Assembly: GCA_020073305.1 (NCBI GenBank)
Contig: JAIQFK010000012.1
Location: forward strand, 145,081 to 209,080
Origin: Terriglobia bacterium
Lineage (GTDB): Bacteria; Acidobacteriota; Terriglobia; Bryobacterales; Bryobacteraceae
Reading direction: 5' to 3'
Length of the DNA: 64,000 nt
Part shown: positions 45,125-53,478 of the stretch, in pieces
How positions within the stretch are numbered: position 1 is the stretch's first letter
How the letters are laid out: each line of letters starts with the position of its first letter
Made by a program: the position numbers and the translations under genes
The notes under the pieces: model-generated
What the model was told of the DNA's origin: nothing
The model's database searches: none
What the model saw: the letters and a program-made list of their open reading frames with translations, nothing else

Positions 45125-45973
45125 TCACTTCGTGGACAGCTTCTTCTCCAGGCGCTGGGCTTGGGCGCTTAGCGCACCCACTTGTTTCATGTCTTCTTCC
45201 GACAGCGCAATGGCGTTCTGTATCCGCGAGATTTCGGCGCCGCTGACGGGGGTGGACTCGCGGTCGCGACGGCTGTCCATGACGCCGGACAGCGCGCGAT
45301 ACTGTTCGGTGATTTCACGATACCGCCTGAGAATATTGGTCAAGTACATCTCGCGGCGACGAAAGACCTCCTCGATATCGGAGAGGCTCTGGTTGAGTTG
45401 CGCAGCGGACTGTTTTCCCGAGGCGGCGCCTTCCCTCAGCCTGGCGTTGGCGGTTTCGAGCTGGGAAATCCGGTCCTGATTCGATTTCCGTTCGGCCTGG
45501 ATGTTCTCGATGGTCTGATTAGCGTCGGCGAGCGCCTTGTTCGCTTGCTCCATTGCCGCAGAGAGCCGGTGGTAGTCCTCGGCGGTCGTTTCCGCCCGTG
45601 ACTGCAGATCGGAGTTCAGCGCTTCGAGCCGGACCTCATCCGCCTTGGAGCGATCGAGAGATTCACGCAGCCGCTGGGCACGCTGCTCGGCGGCGGCAAG
45701 TGCTTCGGCGGTGGCCGCGGGCACTGCTGCCGGCAGGTGCGGCGCGGGAGCAGACTGGAGGGGAGCCGGCTGATCGGCTCGAGCGCGGGTCAGTTCGTCG
45801 ATGCGCTTGCGTAGCGCGCTGTTTTCCCGACCCAGCTCCGCAATCTGCACGGTCTGGCTGCGCAGCGCGCGAGTTTGCCACACAACACCAAATCCGATCG
45901 CAATGGCGATCACCAACACCAGCACGAACAGCCAAAGCGGAGGGCTGTTTCGGGTTCGTGCGGAGGGTGGCAC
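45125..45973 (-). CDS. Membrane-anchored coiled-coil protein
   Basis: A 282-residue protein starting at GTG. One N-terminal membrane segment (about 12-31, 'PLWLFVLVLVIAIAIGFGVVW') is followed by long heptad-rich helix, broken by an Ala/Pro linker (about 68-90, 'QPAPLQSAPAPHLPAAVPAA'). The coiled coil continues to about residue 215. The distal part resembles no family that I know. It is third in a minus-strand set after the barrel protein and the VWFA protein, 13 bases from the latter. A structural or scaffolding role at the envelope is the most that can be said. Confidence 0.7.
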   Translation of the reverse strand: MPPSARTRNSPPLWLFVLVLVIAIAIGFGVVWQTRALRSQTVQIAELGRENSALRKRIDELTRARADQPAPLQSAPAPHLPAAVPAATAEALAAAEQRAQRLRESLDRSKADEVRLEALNSDLQSRAETTAEDYHRLSAAMEQANKALADANQTIENIQAERKSNQDRISQLETANARLREGAASGKQSAAQLNQSLSDIEEVFRRREMYLTNILRRYREITEQYRALSGVMDSRRDRESTPVSGAEISRIQNAIALSEEDMKQVGALSAQAQRLEKKLSTK

Positions 45974-45986
45974 AGGCAGAATCGTA

Positions 45987-46922
45987 TCACCTCCGGGGGA
46001 GCACCAGGTGCGTGCGGTAGCTGAGTGAGCGGTTGTTTTCCACCATACTGAGCCGGATCTGCAGGCGTCCGCCGACGCGCTCGGGAAGCGAGAGCGTAAG
46101 GCTGTAATGGGACTGGACGGTCTGGAAGCTCTGGCGGATGGCCACGGGAATCTCGGTGGTGGAACGGCTGAAGAAAGCCGCGCCTCCCGTGGTCTCGGCT
46201 AGCTGTTTAAGACCGTTGTTGTAGGCTTCATTCAACCTGTCGGTGCGCTGGTTCAGATCGACGATCCACATGGGCGCCTGTTGCGCAGCCAGGACACCGT
46301 CCAGCTTGGCGATTTTTTCCTGTACGAGCGTTTCGGGAAAACGCCGGCTGAGATCGTGTGAATCGCTGGAATTGATTACGGGGTTGGTGAAATCCTCGCG
46401 GTAGTTGCGCACGTCGCCGTCGGTCACGTAGAGAACTGCCGTACGCACGGCAGATTTCTTCAGCATGGAATCGGCGATGCGACAAATGGGTTCGACGGTG
46501 GCGAGCAAGCCGGTTTTGCCATTCGGGGTCAGCGACCGGATCTGGCCGGCGAGGGCGTCGCGGTCAGTGGTGGGATCGCTCAAGACCAGCAGGCCGTCCT
46601 GTGAGCGCAACAAACCCACATAAGTCTTCGGGGGCAGTTTTTGGATCTCATCCACCAGGGTTTGCCTGGCGGGATCGATGATCGTCAGGTCGCCAGAGGA
46701 AAGATCGAGCACCAGCAAAAGGATCATCTCGTCGTCAGGGCATTGAACGCCGACGACGCGTGATTCCGCGCCGTCGATGGTCGCGCGAAAATCCGCGGCG
46801 GAAACCTCGCGGTCTGGATCTCCTTCCAGCCAGACGGGAACGCGGATCTGGAAGAATGTCCCGCGAGGAGGCGCACCGGTGGCACATAGCGCGAGGAGCA
46901 CGAGGAACCATCGCCAGCGCAC
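45987..46922 (-). CDS. VWFA-related secreted protein
   Basis: A 311-residue protein with a signal peptide ('FLVLLALCATGAPP'). It shows the acidobacterial VWFA-related layout: a short beta domain 'DREVSAADFRATIDGAESRVVGV', then a von Willebrand A fold. The MIDAS start is degenerate, 'VLDLSSGD', and the strand 'TAVLYVTDGDVRNY' supplies the DG. C-terminal 'SHYSLTLSLPERVGGRLQIRLSM' forms the terminal beta sheet seen in this group. The GTG start shares a base with the stop of the upstream barrel gene (TAGTG), so translation is coupled. Function is unknown; binding of a surface partner is likely for a VWFA fold. Confidence 0.8.
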   Translation of the reverse strand: MRWRWFLVLLALCATGAPPRGTFFQIRVPVWLEGDPDREVSAADFRATIDGAESRVVGVQCPDDEMILLLVLDLSSGDLTIIDPARQTLVDEIQKLPPKTYVGLLRSQDGLLVLSDPTTDRDALAGQIRSLTPNGKTGLLATVEPICRIADSMLKKSAVRTAVLYVTDGDVRNYREDFTNPVINSSDSHDLSRRFPETLVQEKIAKLDGVLAAQQAPMWIVDLNQRTDRLNEAYNNGLKQLAETTGGAAFFSRSTTEIPVAIRQSFQTVQSHYSLTLSLPERVGGRLQIRLSMVENNRSLSYRTHLVLPRR

Positions 46923-49690
46923 TAAAAACTGAACCTCAGACTCAATTGGATCACGCGGCCGCCGCGCGAGCCTATTATTTTTCCGGCGTCCACGTTGGGC
47001 GCGCTCGGAGTGCCAATGAGGGGATCAGGATCGTTCCAATTCGCGTGATTCAGAAAATCGAAACCCGTGGCGTTGAACTCGACCGCACGCTCGGCGCCGA
47101 GCGCGAAGCGCTTGCTCACGCTCAGATCGTAATTCTGCGCCAGCGGATTGCGCAGCGTCGGGTTGGTGCGGGAAGCGTCCCCCATTGTGAAATCCGCCGG
47201 CTGCGTGAAGGCAGCGGGATTAAACCACAGAGAAGGCCCGGGACTGGCGACTTCGGGATTGACACCTGGGACCACGTCCACGGTGAGGTTGGGAATGACG
47301 CCCCCGGTGTTGTTGAACTCCGGACGCAGGGCAACGGGCGTGCCGGAATAAACCGTGGCGGTGCCGCTGAAGGACCAGCCGTCGATCAGGTAGCGCCGCC
47401 AGTCGGCGTACGTCAGGAACGGCTTATTCGGGCCGACCGGCAGCTCGTAGGTGTAGCTCACTTGCAGACGCTGTGGCGAGTCGTAGGAAGTGAGCGACCA
47501 ATCGTTCTGGCGGTTGAAGAAATCCTGGATACCGTAGGGGCCCGAGTAATCATCAAGCTGCTTGGAAAACTCGTAATAGGCGCTCAGCGCCAAGCCCATG
47601 GACGCGCGCTTCTCGACGCGCACAAAGCCGGCGTCGCGCCGGTAGCGTCCCAGCGGATACAAGCCATATAATTCGAAGCCCTGGAATTGCGGATACGGGC
47701 GCAGGGATTGATTGAACGCCAGGTTGTAAAGCTCGTTGCCGTAGACCAGCGCGGCGGGGGGAATGGCGTTGGGATCGGCGGCGCTGTCGCCAATCAAAAG
47801 GTTGCGTCCGCCGGAGTAGGAGGCGCCCACGGAAACCACAATCGAACCCGGCAGTTCGCGCTCAATCGTCAAGGAGGCGGATTGGTAGGTGGGCAAACGA
47901 TCGGTGGCGTCGATCAGGTCGGCGATGGTGCTGTTGGCCGCGTCTGGCCGGAGGTCGGGCGGCGGATGCGGCGGCGGGGGCAGTTGGGCCGTGAGCGGCA
48001 CGGCGGCTTGCAACTGGCTATTGGAAGAAAGAAAAGTCTCGTAGGTGTTGAAACCTTGCGTACCGAACTGGCCCTGGTAGATCGGAATTGACGAATAGCC
48101 GCGTGAGTAGTTCGCGCGGAGGACCGTTTTGGAATCACGAGTGAGATTCCAGGCGATGCCCAAGCTTGGTGCGGCTCGCACCAACGCAGGACGGAAACCG
48201 CGGCTTTCGCCGTTGCGATTGGCCGTCGTCAGCGCGCCGGGACGTCCGTTTGCAGGATTGATGCGCGTCAAATCAATCGTCGATTGGCGATCGTACTTTT
48301 CGACGCGTGGCGTGTAGCGCGCGATGGTAACACCGATATCGATGGCCAGGCCTCTGCGCGGTTCATAGTGGTCGTGCAACGCCAGCGAAGCCGTGTTCCG
48401 CCTGAAATAGGACGGTGATGTGACAAAGCTCTGCTCCGCAAACTGGGGCGCCCCGAGGAGAAAACTGGCAAAGGCGTCACCGGTGTCGATGATTCCGGGC
48501 AGGCTGGTCAGGCCGGAGGAGAATTGAAACCAACCGTCCGGGTACTCGGGCCAGAACGTGTTGACCTGATAAAAGCTATAAGTGGCCGCAGCTTGCAGCG
48601 AATGCTGCTTCAGGTGTGCGGAGATCGCGTCAGACCATGTGTAGCTATTGTTGGCGTTGGATGCCAAAGGATACGAGTGACCCAGGCTCACGTAAGGATC
48701 GAATTGGTAAACCGGGTACGCAGCCTGCCCCTGGCCGGTACGCGAGGTCGTCGAGCCGGTTTCTAAAGTCGCGGTGTTCACGGTTTGGGCTGAGGCGGTA
48801 AAGACGTGCTGCAGCGAGCCACGGCGGCTGGTAAAGAGCCGGTCAGAGGGGCCGGGGTTGGCCGCCGTGGGAAACCACTTGGCCGTGTCCAGCGTTCCAT
48901 TGGAGAAGGCGAACTCGGCATAGAGGTGTTGCCGCTCACCGAAGGCGTGATCCACCTTGCCGATCATGCCGTTGGCTGTATTGATTTCGGGCGAGTCGAC
49001 GAAGTAGTTGTTCTGGAAGAATGGCCCGATGTCGGTATTGGGTTGGGGATAAAGCTGCAACGCGCGGACGGCCACGGGATTCAGCCGGCTCGCTGGGATG
49101 ACGTTACCCGGAAACGGATCGCGCAGATACTGCAGATTCGTCAGCGAGACAGACTGGCTGGGATCGTACGCCGGGTTGGCCCGCGTGGTGCCGGCGTCAT
49201 AGATGGGAAGCACGTTGCCCGCAGGATCGACGACTTGCGAATAATCGCCCGTTCGCTGAGGCGTGTTGGGGGTGGTGAGCAGGTGCGTGCGCGCGATACG
49301 CTCACGCACACCTTCAAACGATAGTGAGAGGTAGGTGTTGCTCTTGCCATGAGTGAGGCGGGGAATGAACAGCGGGCCCGACGCGTTGAAGCCGAACTGA
49401 TTGCGGCGCAGCAGGCCTTTGTCGCCGCCGTTCTGGGTTATCTCATGCGGCACGGCGTCCATGAAATTATTGCGGAAATTCTCATACAGGCGGCCGTGCC
49501 AGTCGCGTATCAGGCTCCGTGTCTGCTCGGCTGGGACCGGGCTGTCGGCGCGCAGCCCTAAATTAGCGGTCTGGATTTTGAATTCGTCAATGGCGCGCTG
49601 AACCTCGCTGGGCGGCTGAGACTGCTGCTGGGGCCAGCCACACGCACCCAAACAAATGAGCACGCCAAGGGCGCGCGCAAAGACGTGCAT
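46922..49690 (-). CDS. Oar-like outer-membrane barrel lacking N-terminal regulatory and plug domains
   Basis: A 922-residue protein with a signal region ('GVLICLGACGWPQ') and then about 60 residues of charged sequence. It enters the Oar barrel directly at 'WHGRLYENFRNNFMDAVP' and 'LLRRNQFGFNASGPLFIP', the part that in the paralogue at 12989 lies after the plug. There is no carboxypeptidase-like domain and no recognisable plug. The end 'QLSLRFSF' has the terminal Phe. A proline-rich insert 'QLPPPPHPPPDLRPDA' lies near residue 580. It may be a barrel whose plug is supplied in trans, or a non-transporting surface protein. It is the first gene of a set with the VWFA and coiled-coil proteins. Confidence 0.85.
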   Translation of the reverse strand: MHVFARALGVLICLGACGWPQQQSQPPSEVQRAIDEFKIQTANLGLRADSPVPAEQTRSLIRDWHGRLYENFRNNFMDAVPHEITQNGGDKGLLRRNQFGFNASGPLFIPRLTHGKSNTYLSLSFEGVRERIARTHLLTTPNTPQRTGDYSQVVDPAGNVLPIYDAGTTRANPAYDPSQSVSLTNLQYLRDPFPGNVIPASRLNPVAVRALQLYPQPNTDIGPFFQNNYFVDSPEINTANGMIGKVDHAFGERQHLYAEFAFSNGTLDTAKWFPTAANPGPSDRLFTSRRGSLQHVFTASAQTVNTATLETGSTTSRTGQGQAAYPVYQFDPYVSLGHSYPLASNANNSYTWSDAISAHLKQHSLQAAATYSFYQVNTFWPEYPDGWFQFSSGLTSLPGIIDTGDAFASFLLGAPQFAEQSFVTSPSYFRRNTASLALHDHYEPRRGLAIDIGVTIARYTPRVEKYDRQSTIDLTRINPANGRPGALTTANRNGESRGFRPALVRAAPSLGIAWNLTRDSKTVLRANYSRGYSSIPIYQGQFGTQGFNTYETFLSSNSQLQAAVPLTAQLPPPPHPPPDLRPDAANSTIADLIDATDRLPTYQSASLTIERELPGSIVVSVGASYSGGRNLLIGDSAADPNAIPPAALVYGNELYNLAFNQSLRPYPQFQGFELYGLYPLGRYRRDAGFVRVEKRASMGLALSAYYEFSKQLDDYSGPYGIQDFFNRQNDWSLTSYDSPQRLQVSYTYELPVGPNKPFLTYADWRRYLIDGWSFSGTATVYSGTPVALRPEFNNTGGVIPNLTVDVVPGVNPEVASPGPSLWFNPAAFTQPADFTMGDASRTNPTLRNPLAQNYDLSVSKRFALGAERAVEFNATGFDFLNHANWNDPDPLIGTPSAPNVDAGKIIGSRGGRVIQLSLRFSF

Positions 49691-49824
49691 ATCTTGAGTC
49701 TACAACTCTGAATCGGTCAGCCACTCCTGAATGTCGACGTTGGGGTGTGGATTATGCGCTGGTCCTGGTTCCGCCAGAGACAGCCGCTTTGGGTGCGAAG
49801 GGGCACTCATAGTCCACAGCGCGG

Positions 49825-50649
49825 TCAAATCCGCATGAGTTTGTTCAGCTCCGGCGTAGTCACGCACCGGTCGAGGAAACTGAACTGGCCTGTGTCTTTC
49901 ACCTCGCGTGCAGCGTCGAGGAAACCGGTCATTGCCGCGCGATAGAGTGAGGTCGCCAGGCTGATACGCCTGACTCCAGCCGCGGCGAGTTCACCGACGG
50001 AAAATGATTTTCCTTTGATTCCTACCATGAAATTGACCGGCTTCGACACCGCCGCACAGACCGTGCGCACCGCGGCGAGGTCAGGCAGGCCGGGAGCGAA
50101 AAGCACATCGGCTCCAGCTTTTTCGAAGGCTTGAAGGCGGCCGATGGTGTCGTCCAGGCTCGGGGCGGCGAAGAGGAGATTGTGCGCTCGCGCCGTCAGG
50201 ATAAAGGGGAACGGGAGTGCACGTGCCGCCTGCGCGGCGGCAGCAATCCGTTCGACAGCCAAGTGAAAATTGTAGAGGGGACTGTCCGGGTTGCCGGTCG
50301 TATCCTCGATCGTGCACCCAACGAGTCCCGCCCCCGCCGCAAGCTGGATCGTTTCCGCCACGACTTCCGGCGCGTCGCCAAACCCCTTTTCCAGATCCGC
50401 AGAGACGGGCAAATCCGTCGCATCGACAATCAAGCGCGCGTGCGCCAGCGCCTCATCTCGCGTTAGCCGGCCATCTCTTCGACCAAGGGCACAGGCGGAT
50501 GCAGCACTCGATGTCGCCAACGCCTGGAAGCCAAGGCCGGCGAGAACGCGGGCGGAGCCGACATCCCACGGATTCGGAATTACGAAGGCGCCCGGGCCGT
50601 CGTGAAGCGCGCGGAAGCGAGCTGCCTTTTCGTTCTGGGTGACACTCAT
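49825..50649 (-). CDS. Isocitrate lyase/PEP mutase family protein
   Basis: A 274-residue TIM-barrel enzyme of the PEP mutase/isocitrate lyase superfamily (PF13714 type). Motifs are 'FVIPNPWDVGSARVLAGLGFQALATSSAA', 'LPVSADLEKGFGDAPEVVAETI', 'GLVGCTIEDTTG' and 'FILTARAHNLLF'. The catalytic-loop cysteine motif of true isocitrate and methylisocitrate lyases (KKCGH) is absent, so C-C lyase activity on isocitrate is doubtful. Oxaloacetate or phosphonopyruvate-type chemistry is possible. GAGG lies nine bases upstream of the ATG. A degenerate coding-like stretch lies just upstream. Confidence 0.85.
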   Translation of the reverse strand: MSVTQNEKAARFRALHDGPGAFVIPNPWDVGSARVLAGLGFQALATSSAASACALGRRDGRLTRDEALAHARLIVDATDLPVSADLEKGFGDAPEVVAETIQLAAGAGLVGCTIEDTTGNPDSPLYNFHLAVERIAAAAQAARALPFPFILTARAHNLLFAAPSLDDTIGRLQAFEKAGADVLFAPGLPDLAAVRTVCAAVSKPVNFMVGIKGKSFSVGELAAAGVRRISLATSLYRAAMTGFLDAAREVKDTGQFSFLDRCVTTPELNKLMRI

Positions 50650-50676
50650 TAGGAGTTACCTCGCGTCAGATCTCCA

Positions 50677-50928
50677 CTATCCTACTCGTTCAGCCGCACG
50701 GATGCCCAATGCGATGAAAACCCAATCACCGCGCTCATCGACCTGCGCCAGGGAGAGGATAGCCTCCACACACAAATCAAAATACGGGGGCAGCGGAAAA
50801 ATGTGGATCGACAAAGTGGCGAGTAGCTTCAATGCTCCGGCGCGGCCCGGCGCAGCGATAACAGCCGGGCAGCGAATTCCTCGTCACTCAACTCGCCAGT
50901 AATCCGCTTGTGCGCGCAGGACGAGTGA
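50677..50928 (-). pseudogene. Coding-like stretch split by a frameshift
   Basis: Two minus-strand frames meet in the sequence ATTGA near 50830. The first has no clear start and ends 'RITGELSDEEFAARLLSLRRAAPEH'. The second (50677-50832, TTG start, 51 residues) reads 'LLATLSIHIFPLPPYFDLCVEA' and 'GDWVFIALGIRAAERVG'. Both look protein-like, so this may be one small gene with a frameshift, or two coupled small genes. I do not recognise the family. The rest of the 344-base gap (50650-50993) holds only the ribosome site of the next gene. Confidence 0.35.
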
Positions 50929-50993
50929 AGGGCTGTGGGAACTTGCGCCAAGGGCCCGGTTTCTAATCAGATAGAGCGCCAGGGAGGCTCCCT

Positions 50994-53426
50994 ATGCCCT
51001 TCCGGCAAGATCTGGAAATTCTCGGCCATGACTTGCGCTTCGGAACGCGCGGTTTTCGCCGCGCTCCGATGTTCACACTTGCGGCCATTCTGGCGGTGGC
51101 TCTCGGTGTGGGCCCGACCACGGCGGTCTTCAGTCTGGTGGACCGCATCCTGTTCCGAAGCCTCCCTTATCCCCAAGCCGACCGCCTGGTTTCTTTCGGC
51201 ATGGTGGCGCCGATCGTTCCTCAGGAGTTCATGCTGGGCTATGATTACCTGGATTGGCGCGAGGGACAGGCGCCTTTCGAATCGCTCGGCGCATGGTCCG
51301 GGGAGGCCGGTTGCGATCTGACGGAGACGAACCCTATGCGCCTCCGTTGCGCCTACGTGGATTCCCACCTTCTGCCGGCGGTTGGAATCCAGCCCATCAT
51401 TGGCCGTAATTTCACACCACAGGAAGACCGGCCAGGGGCGCCCAAAGTCGCGCTGATCTCCTCCGGGCTGTGGCGCAGCCGGTTTGCGGGAAACCGAGGC
51501 GTGGTGGGTACTCCGATGCCGCTCGATGGACAAGCTGTAACGATAGTGGGCGTCCTGCCGCCGCAATTCGAACTGCCGACGCTCGCGCCTGCGGATGTGC
51601 TGGTGCCGCTGGCGCTTGACGCAGAGGAGCAACGCACTCACAGAACGGCGATCCTGCTCTGGTCCATCGGCCGTTTGAAGCCGGGGGTGACGACGGCACA
51701 AGCGAGTGCCGCTTTGCAGCCGCTATTCGAGAAGTCGATGCAGTGGGTTTCTCCCGAGTTTCGGAAAGAAATCAAGCTGCGAATCCGGCCACTCCGCGAC
51801 CGCCAGATCCAGGAGGCGCGGCTGGCATCGTGGATCCTTTTGGCGTCGGTGCTTGCCGTGCTGTCGATCGCATGCGCCAACGTAGCCAACCTGCTGCTCG
51901 CACGCGCCGCGACTCGCCAGCGTGAATTCGCTGTGCGCGCGGCCCTCGGTGCCAGCCGCGGACGGCTCATGCGGCAGACTCTGATGGAAAGCATGCTGCT
52001 TGGGTTGACGGGAGGCGCTGCCGGATGCGCTCTCGCATTCTTACTGCTACGGCTTTTCGTGGCGATCGCGCCCGAAGGTATTCCGCGATTGAACCAGGCC
52101 TCCGTAGACCTGCGGGTTCTCCTATTCACGCTGGCGGTGTCGATGGCTTCGAGCGTTCTGTTCGGGTTGGCGCCCGCGCTTCAGAATCCGAGGGCAGAAA
52201 CCCTGGCCGGTTGGCGAGCGCTCGGCGCACGCAACCATCTGTTCCGGCTGGGCCTGGTGGCCGCACAAATCTCGGTGTCGGTGATCCTGCTGACGAGCGC
52301 CGGCCTGCTGCTCCGTAGTTTGTGGAACCTGCAACACCAGCCGCTCGGGATGCGGACAGATCGGGTGATTACAGCAGCGGTCACGCTGGGCGAAAAGTCC
52401 TATTCAAAATCTACGAGTCGCCTGGCGTTTTTTGAAGAATTGGAGGCACGCCTGCGGCGAATACCGGGCGTGACGGAATTGGCGGTCAGCAACTCACTGC
52501 CGCCGGCAGGCAACCTGATGGGGACCATGTTCTACGGAGGGATAGACGTGCAGGGCCGTCCCCGGCTCGCGGAAGGTAGCGGCGGCACGGTCGTGTCACG
52601 CTCCGTGACACCGCGCTACTTCGCCGCCCTCGGAATTCCGGTCTTGTATGGCCGTGGATTTCGGGAAGAAGATCGCGACCCGAACCAGAACCTGGTGGTC
52701 CTGAGTGACAGCATGGCCCGGCGCATGTTTCCCGGCGAGGGTCCATTGGGAAAGCAAATCCGGCCCGGGCGGCGAGGCCCCTGGCTGACCGTGGTTGGCG
52801 TGGCCGGTGACGTGAAAAACAACGGGCTTGTGGACAGAGGCGACTCGGAATACTACGAGGTTCGGAAGCACTCTGGCGGTGACGTGGAGCGTAATGCGAC
52901 GGCGATCATTCTCACTGCCATGGATCCGCGGGTCACGGCCAGATGGTTGCGCGCCGAGGTCGCGGCGCTCGACCCTACGTTGCCGGTAGACATCGAGACG
53001 ATGCAGCAGCGCGTCGTCCATCTCTCACAACGTCCCCGTTTCAATGCCGTGCTGTTGGGCATTTTCGCCGGTATAGGTCTCCTGCTGGCCGCCATCGGCC
53101 TTTACGGTGTCATCTCCTTCCTGGTAGCGCAGCGCACCCAGGAGATCGGAGTGCGAATGGCGCTGGGCGCCACACCTGGCGCGATTACCCGCCTGGTGCT
53201 GGTACACGCCGCACGCTGGACAGCAGCGGGAGCGGTGCTTGGGGCAGTGGGAGCGTTGTTCGCGGCACGCCTGCTTCAGGCGATGCTGTACCAAGTCTCC
53301 GAAGAGGATCCGGCGACGATGGTCGCTGTAGTCGCCTTGCTGTCGGGAGTCGCCCTGTTGGCCGCCTGGATTCCTTCGCGCCGTGCAGCTCACGTTGATC
53401 CCGTACAGGCGCTGCGGCAGGAATAG
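50994..53426 (+). CDS. MacB/FtsX-type permease (ADOP family), second copy
   Basis: An 810-residue ADOP permease. It opens 'LEILGHDLRFGTRGFRRAPMFTLAAILAVALG', then has a MacB-PCD periplasmic domain, an FtsX core (about 280-400, 'ANVANLLLARAATRQREFAVRAALGASRGRL'), a second periplasmic domain, and a second FtsX core (about 685-805, 'QRTQEIGVRMALGATPGAIT'). It has no ATPase domain. AGGGAGG seven bases before the ATG fixes the start. Compared with the copy at 9129-11606 it shares the architecture but differs in most positions, so it is an old paralogue. It converges with the phosphoesterase-like gene across a hairpin. Confidence 0.92.
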   Translation: MPFRQDLEILGHDLRFGTRGFRRAPMFTLAAILAVALGVGPTTAVFSLVDRILFRSLPYPQADRLVSFGMVAPIVPQEFMLGYDYLDWREGQAPFESLGAWSGEAGCDLTETNPMRLRCAYVDSHLLPAVGIQPIIGRNFTPQEDRPGAPKVALISSGLWRSRFAGNRGVVGTPMPLDGQAVTIVGVLPPQFELPTLAPADVLVPLALDAEEQRTHRTAILLWSIGRLKPGVTTAQASAALQPLFEKSMQWVSPEFRKEIKLRIRPLRDRQIQEARLASWILLASVLAVLSIACANVANLLLARAATRQREFAVRAALGASRGRLMRQTLMESMLLGLTGGAAGCALAFLLLRLFVAIAPEGIPRLNQASVDLRVLLFTLAVSMASSVLFGLAPALQNPRAETLAGWRALGARNHLFRLGLVAAQISVSVILLTSAGLLLRSLWNLQHQPLGMRTDRVITAAVTLGEKSYSKSTSRLAFFEELEARLRRIPGVTELAVSNSLPPAGNLMGTMFYGGIDVQGRPRLAEGSGGTVVSRSVTPRYFAALGIPVLYGRGFREEDRDPNQNLVVLSDSMARRMFPGEGPLGKQIRPGRRGPWLTVVGVAGDVKNNGLVDRGDSEYYEVRKHSGGDVERNATAIILTAMDPRVTARWLRAEVAALDPTLPVDIETMQQRVVHLSQRPRFNAVLLGIFAGIGLLLAAIGLYGVISFLVAQRTQEIGVRMALGATPGAITRLVLVHAARWTAAGAVLGAVGALFAARLLQAMLYQVSEEDPATMVAVVALLSGVALLAAWIPSRRAAHVDPVQALRQE

Positions 53427-53459
53427 GCCGCCTTGCGGTACTGCCCGGCGCTCGGCCTA
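53424..53459. terminator. Inverted repeat between convergent genes
   Basis: TAGGCCG (53424-53430, containing the permease stop) and CGGCCTA (53453-53459) are perfect complements with a 22-base loop. The next gene on the other strand stops at 53479. There is no T-run, so this is a moderate candidate. Confidence 0.35.
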
Positions 53460-53478
53460 GGGGGGTAGAGATCGCATT

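Noticed and set aside
45987..49690. VWFA plus coiled-coil plus barrel as a ternary defence system
   Set aside because: There is no ATPase, protease or nuclease in the set, and VWFA-related secreted proteins are routine in Acidobacteria.
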